10,678 bases of DNA. Source: Euperipatoides rowelli (Eukaryota > Onychophora > Udeonychophora > Euonychophora > Peripatopsidae). The notes below the pieces were generated by a model. It was not told the origin of the DNA, did not search any database, and saw nothing but the letters and a program-made list of their open reading frames with translations. Numbering within the stretch: the first letter of the stretch is position 1; each line of letters begins with the position of its first letter. The stretch lies in NCBI GenBank assembly GCA_003024985.2, contig PXIH01S0003777.1; one strand, 5' to 3'. Position numbers and translations under genes: made by a program. Below are positions 7,903-10,678 of the stretch, piece after piece.

Positions 7903-8392
7903 GTAGTTGTTTTTTTGTTTGTTTATTCCTTGGCCAAATCTGATGAAAATCTATACAGAGAATATAGTAAGATATTAAAAAAAATCTATAAGAAAACATT
8001 TTCTGGGGCATTGGTTGCCATGGTAACAATGTAAACAAATAAAAAAAAACTTGCTTTGGGGTAAAAATCTATCATTTTAAAATAATAATAATATAATCTC
8101 ATTAAATTTGCTGCAGGCTTACTCTAAAAGAACCAAACCAGAGAAGGCCTATTGGAAAGTTTATAATTTTGGTTTATACATCAGTAAAAGGACCAATATT
8201 TTTTTAAAAAAAAAACGAATTTGCAAATATTTGCCACTTTTTATTTTGCTATTGCTACAAAATCTATAAGTGTAATCAAAATTCTGGCTCCATAGTTCCC
8301 TGTCCCATACTTTAAAATAGTTATTATACCAAATATCAAATCTCTAAGTAGAAAAATGTGAAAATGATAGGTTTAATGCTGGAGAAAAGTTC
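7903..8392. repeat. Copy 2 of a ~490-bp tandemly duplicated unit
   Basis: This is the second copy of the unit at 7365-7845, in direct orientation and separated from it by about 55 bases of unrelated T-rich sequence. It carries the conserved anchors TTGGTTTATACATCAG, TAGTTCCCTGTCC and ACTTTAAAATAGTTAT. Divergence includes small insertions and A/T tract expansion (for example 8201-8214). It contains an intact RFX-like palindrome that is damaged in copy 1. Confidence 0.8.
8014..8027. promoter_or_regulatory. Perfect match to the RFX (X-box) palindrome
   Basis: GTTGCCATGGTAAC fits the animal RFX transcription factor consensus, GTnRCC followed by 0-3 bases and GGYAAC, in both halves. The aligned site in copy 1 (7471-7484, GTTGCCATGTTCAC) has lost the right half. 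X-boxes usually lie near the start of ciliary genes, whereas this one is deep in an intron and inside a repeat. Occupancy is therefore conjectural. Confidence 0.4.
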
Positions 8393-8872
8393 TGTATTTA
8401 GATGAAATAGAATAGGAATTATTTTAAAATCTCGAATTATTACAGGCTAGTCAATAACTTCAAAATATAATAAAATGTTTAAAGAACTAATGTCAAAATA
8501 TTCAAATACAATTAAACATTAAATTTATTTAAAACTAATTCAAGTGTATTCAAAAAATAACTGCCAGAGATCTGAAAATGTGTAAATAAAGTAAAAGGGA
8601 GGCAAGGGGGAATTCAGAAGAACACGTGTAGGCTGTAATTTTAAATTTTAAACTATTAAACCATTTAATTATAGTACTCTAAATGAAAAAAAAAATGGTC
8701 ATAAACCAAAAATATTAAAATTTTATAGCAAATTAGATTATAAAATTTGTAAAAGATCGCTACAGCAAAATCTATCGCTATAAAAAATCTTGACCGAGAA
8801 TACATCAAAGAAAATGTTTTAAATGTTCTAATTTAATCAATTAAAACTAATTACCGTAATAAAAACCATTAA
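8393..8872. other. AT-rich intronic stretch, nothing recognised
   Basis: No gene or clear repeat is seen. There is a small purine-rich patch with an E-box-like CACGTG (about 8600-8630). The right half could be decayed upstream sequence of the LINE that becomes readable at about 8873, but in-frame stops prevent a confident extension. Confidence 0.4.
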
Positions 8873-9133
8873 CAAGTCAAAATATTAAAGAATTTAAATC
8901 ATAATAATACAAAATTAAATGATATACTCATCCAACACACACGAGGCCATTGTAAAAAACTAAGTATGAAACATTCAAGAACCAACTTTGGAAAGAACTT
9001 CATTNCCAACAGAGTAACTAATAGATGGAATCAGCTCCCAGAAAAAATCGTCAATAACTCAACCTTGACAGGCTTCAAGAGAGATCTGGATCTTCATCTA
9101 AACAACACTCAATTTTTCAAAGATCTAATTTAA
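8873..9133 (+). pseudogene. Reverse transcriptase C-terminal remnant of the LINE
   Basis: In one frame the sequence reads TRGHCKKL, then about 12 residues on FGKNFIxNRVTNRWNQLP, then GFKRDLDLHL, and stops at TAA (9131-9133). This is the recognisable C-terminal signature of reverse transcriptases from CR1/L2/Jockey-type LINEs, in which TRGH..KL, a FF(S/T)xRV..WN.LP block and a FK..LD block follow each other. An in-frame TAA at 8870-8872 ends the frame upstream, so the catalytic domain (including YxDD) is absent. The N at 9005 leaves one residue ambiguous (Ser, Thr, Pro or Ala). About 86 codons of a normally ~900-residue protein remain, so it cannot be active. Confidence 0.8.
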
Positions 9134-9268
9134 CAATGTTCTTTATTTATAATTTAAAACTTATAATTGTTCCTTTCAATTAATATAATTGTTAATACTT
9201 TTAATTGTTCAAATTAACCTAAAACTTTTATAGCATCAGTACAAAGGTTTTAATTACCTGTTACTTAT

Positions 9269-9300
9269 GATAAATAAATAAATAAATAAATAAAATAAAA
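9269..9300 (+). repeat. TAAA-type microsatellite tail of the LINE
   Basis: Several tandem TAAA units (GATAAATAAATAAATAAA and onwards), ending in AAAATAAAA, terminate the retrotransposon. CR1/L2-like elements typically end in short tandem repeats rather than long poly(A). Confidence 0.8.
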
Positions 9301-9365
9301 CATGCGGTTGGGTAACTAACGACTCATTAAGTCACTAGGATTAGAGGGGGAAATCCTCAATTTTT

Positions 9366-9489
9366 ATTGGCTGTTCAAAAATTGTCACATGACACAAATA
9401 AAACCAATGAGGAGCCATATTTTCATCTCATTTCAATATTTCAAGCTATTTGTTTACAAAAGAGTTTTTGTAAAGCATGATTTTATTGG
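9366..9489. promoter_or_regulatory. Cluster of CCAAT boxes with a central E-box palindrome
   Basis: ATTGG occurs at 9366-9370 and 9485-9489, and CCAAT at 9414-9418. GTCACATGAC (9384-9393), an E-box of the bHLH-Zip (USF/MITF-like) class, lies between the first two. CCAAT words are expected rarely in such AT-rich DNA, so three within 125 bases stand out. No TATA box or start site is evident, and the cluster could belong to an old repeat. Confidence 0.25.
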
Positions 9490-10459
9490 TTGAAGCAGGG
9501 TTTTATTGTGATTTTTGTTAATTTATTCAGTTAGATGACGCTTTATTTTATTTTTCAAAAGAAACCGTATGCTTCTAGCTAAAAGAATAGTAGAGATATT
9601 TACGATGGAATTTCGCATTTTTAAGTCTATTTTTTAAATTATTTTGATAAAAATTTCTTTACCTAGTGTCAATAAATGGTATTTTGGTAGTAAAAAATGT
9701 AATATTCATGTTAAATTTGGTACCATTGTATTCAGAAATAACTGGGAATTTTAAAAATGCTAAAATCCAAAAATTGATTTTTCGAGCCATTTAGAGTTGT
9801 CTTTTTTTTTTTTAAAGATAAAAAAAAAACCCCTCTTTCCACATCTGAATTAACATGCGCTAGAATCAATGCACAAGCTTTGCCAAAACAGGGTATCTGT
9901 ACTTCCCACTAAATTTTTAATTTTAAAGACTTTTGCCTAGTATTCAACAACTCTGTAGTACTTAACATTAAGCCTGTTTTTTCTTCAACAAACCAATATA
10001 AAAAATACTGTTATTACTCACCGCCCTACACAGGTCATGAAGCAAGTTTTCGCTGATTTGTAAGTAAAAACAAATTACGAGAAGTTTGATGTTAAAAGGG
10101 AGGAAAAGTAGAACAAAGGACAAAGTAGGAAATTTAACAAAAAGTAGGAAAATTAAGACAAGTGGTTGCTCTGAAATAATCACAATTGTTCTTTGTTGCA
10201 TGTTTATAATATTTAATAATTAAAAATAAGATTATGTTCAGTCAATTTAATACATGTTTTATTGTGTGTGTGAAGGTAGAGTGTATCTTTAATTTCGATA
10301 GTTTTTCTGTTTTAGAATTATTGAAAGTTTTTTCGCTACAAACTCAAACTCCCCTAAAAGCCTGCATCATACATTTAACTATTAAGAAAAAAAGAAAGAA
10401 AACAACATGCATAATTTTTATTGAAATATGCATGAGGGGAACAATAAACGATATATTAC
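9490..10459. other. AT-rich intronic stretch, nothing recognised
   Basis: This is the donor-proximal part of the intron. It contains T-tract and A-tract pairs (about 9800-9811 and 9821-9829) and no sustained coding signal. A 77-codon minus-strand frame at 9968-10201 is hydrophobic low-complexity sequence without splice context. Confidence 0.45.
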
Positions 10460-10561
10460 CAGGATTTGGAGATGGAAGAGTTGGAATACATTGCTCTTTA
10501 CTAGGTGGAGGTGGTGGTGGTGGTAACCTGAGAGACCGCGTAGAACTTTTTGTTTCTTCAC
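10460..10561 (-). CDS. Penultimate coding exon of the proline-rich protein
   Basis: On the minus strand an acceptor (ATATTTATAG) precedes 10561 and a donor (GTAATA) follows 10460. The 102-bp exon has two leading bases, 33 full codons and one trailing base, so it is phase 1 at both ends and could be skipped without a frameshift. It encodes a Ser/Thr/Arg segment leading into SLRLPPPPPPPSK (seven consecutive prolines), then a Pro/Ser-rich tail, PTLPSPNP, that continues in the terminal exon. RLPPPPP fits the class I SH3-ligand pattern; such poly-Pro runs also bind profilin or EVH1 domains in known proteins. On the plus strand the same bases read as poly-Gly, which is a shadow. Upstream exons are outside the window, so the protein family is not identifiable. 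Confidence 0.75.
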
Positions 10562-10678
10562 CTATAAATATGAATGGTAAACCAGAAATTAAAAAAAATT
10601 ATAATACATAGAATCACATATGTATGAACTCATTAATAAAGAAAAATAATAGATCAGCTCTAATGATTTTAAAGCTAT
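10562..10678 (-). other. Start of the next upstream intron (partial)
   Basis: The sequence is AT-rich, with the pyrimidine-containing acceptor region immediately next to the exon. It runs off the window edge, and no further exon is seen. Confidence 0.55.

Larger units (their letters stand above)
8873..9300 (+). mobile_element. 3' end of a non-LTR retrotransposon (LINE), 5'-truncated
   Basis: The segment comprises the end of an ORF2-type frame (to 9133), a ~135-bp AT-rich 3' region and a simple TAAA-type tail (9269-9300), the usual layout of a LINE insertion. It lies opposite to the host gene's transcription. Truncation at the 5' side is typical of target-primed reverse transcription. The exact 5' junction and target duplication could not be located. 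The CR1/L2/Jockey-like group is most likely from the C-terminal motif. Confidence 0.75.
6027..10459 (-). other. Phase-1 intron of the proline-rich gene (4.4 kb)
   Basis: On the minus strand the donor is CCTG|GTAATATAT at 10460/10459 and the acceptor is TTTGCAG|ATTTAG at 6027/6026. Both match GT-AG rules, and the reading frame is preserved (phase 1). The intron is far richer in repeats than the rest of the window: an inverted-repeat element, a diverged tandem duplication, a LINE 3' end and many homopolymers. No further exon in the same frame was evident, but a small alternative exon cannot be excluded. Confidence 0.75.

Noticed and set aside
7365-8392. CRISPR-like array
   Set aside because: There are only two long diverged units, with no short identical repeats and spacers, and the context is eukaryotic.
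10234-10611. 125-codon plus-strand open frame with a Gly run
   Set aside because: It is antisense to the penultimate exon; the Gly run mirrors the Pro7 codons, which have proper splice sites on the minus strand.

Overview
This window is eukaryotic, almost certainly animal, and strongly A+T-rich (roughly 70% by eye). It is intron-rich and full of homopolymer tracts, with debris of DNA transposons and a non-LTR retrotransposon. There is no operon structure, no ribosome binding sites and no dense coding. One undetermined base (N, position 9005) points to a draft assembly. I cannot name the species. The mobile elements and AT bias would fit an invertebrate such as an arthropod or mollusc, but that is inference.

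Only one host gene is supportable. It lies on the minus strand and enters from the right edge. Its last two coding exons are visible: a 102-bp exon (10460-10561) and the terminal coding exon (5419-6026), separated by a 4.4-kb phase-1 intron (6027-10459). Together they encode the last ~235 residues of a proline-rich, probably disordered C-terminus with SH3-ligand-like motifs. I do not recognise the family. The 3'UTR runs leftwards from 5418, with candidate AATAAA signals read on the minus strand at 4848-4853 and 4630-4635.

The 4.4-kb intron carries most of the structure. From left to right it holds: a pair of TACTGTA-type hairpins (6287-6320); three long A/T homopolymers (6547-6654); a 337-bp element bounded by 10-bp perfect inverted repeats, with GC-rich ends and a run of G-tracts (6832-7168); two diverged tandem copies of a ~490-bp unit spaced ~545 bp apart (7365-7845 and 7903-8392), the second containing a perfect RFX/X-box-like palindrome; the 3' end of a LINE, with the conserved C-terminus of its ORF2-type protein and a TAAA-type tail (8873-9300); and a CCAAT/E-box cluster (9366-9489).

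The left 4.6 kb lies downstream of the gene and has no convincing gene. It holds the end of a hAT-like transposon at the window edge (1-52), a few hairpins, low-complexity tracts and a striking excess of the heptamer TACTGTA/TACAGTA. I saw no RNA gene, CRISPR array or self-contained novel system. The items most worth checking are the tandem intronic repeat with its RFX-like site, the 337-bp inverted-repeat element, and the heptamer enrichment.
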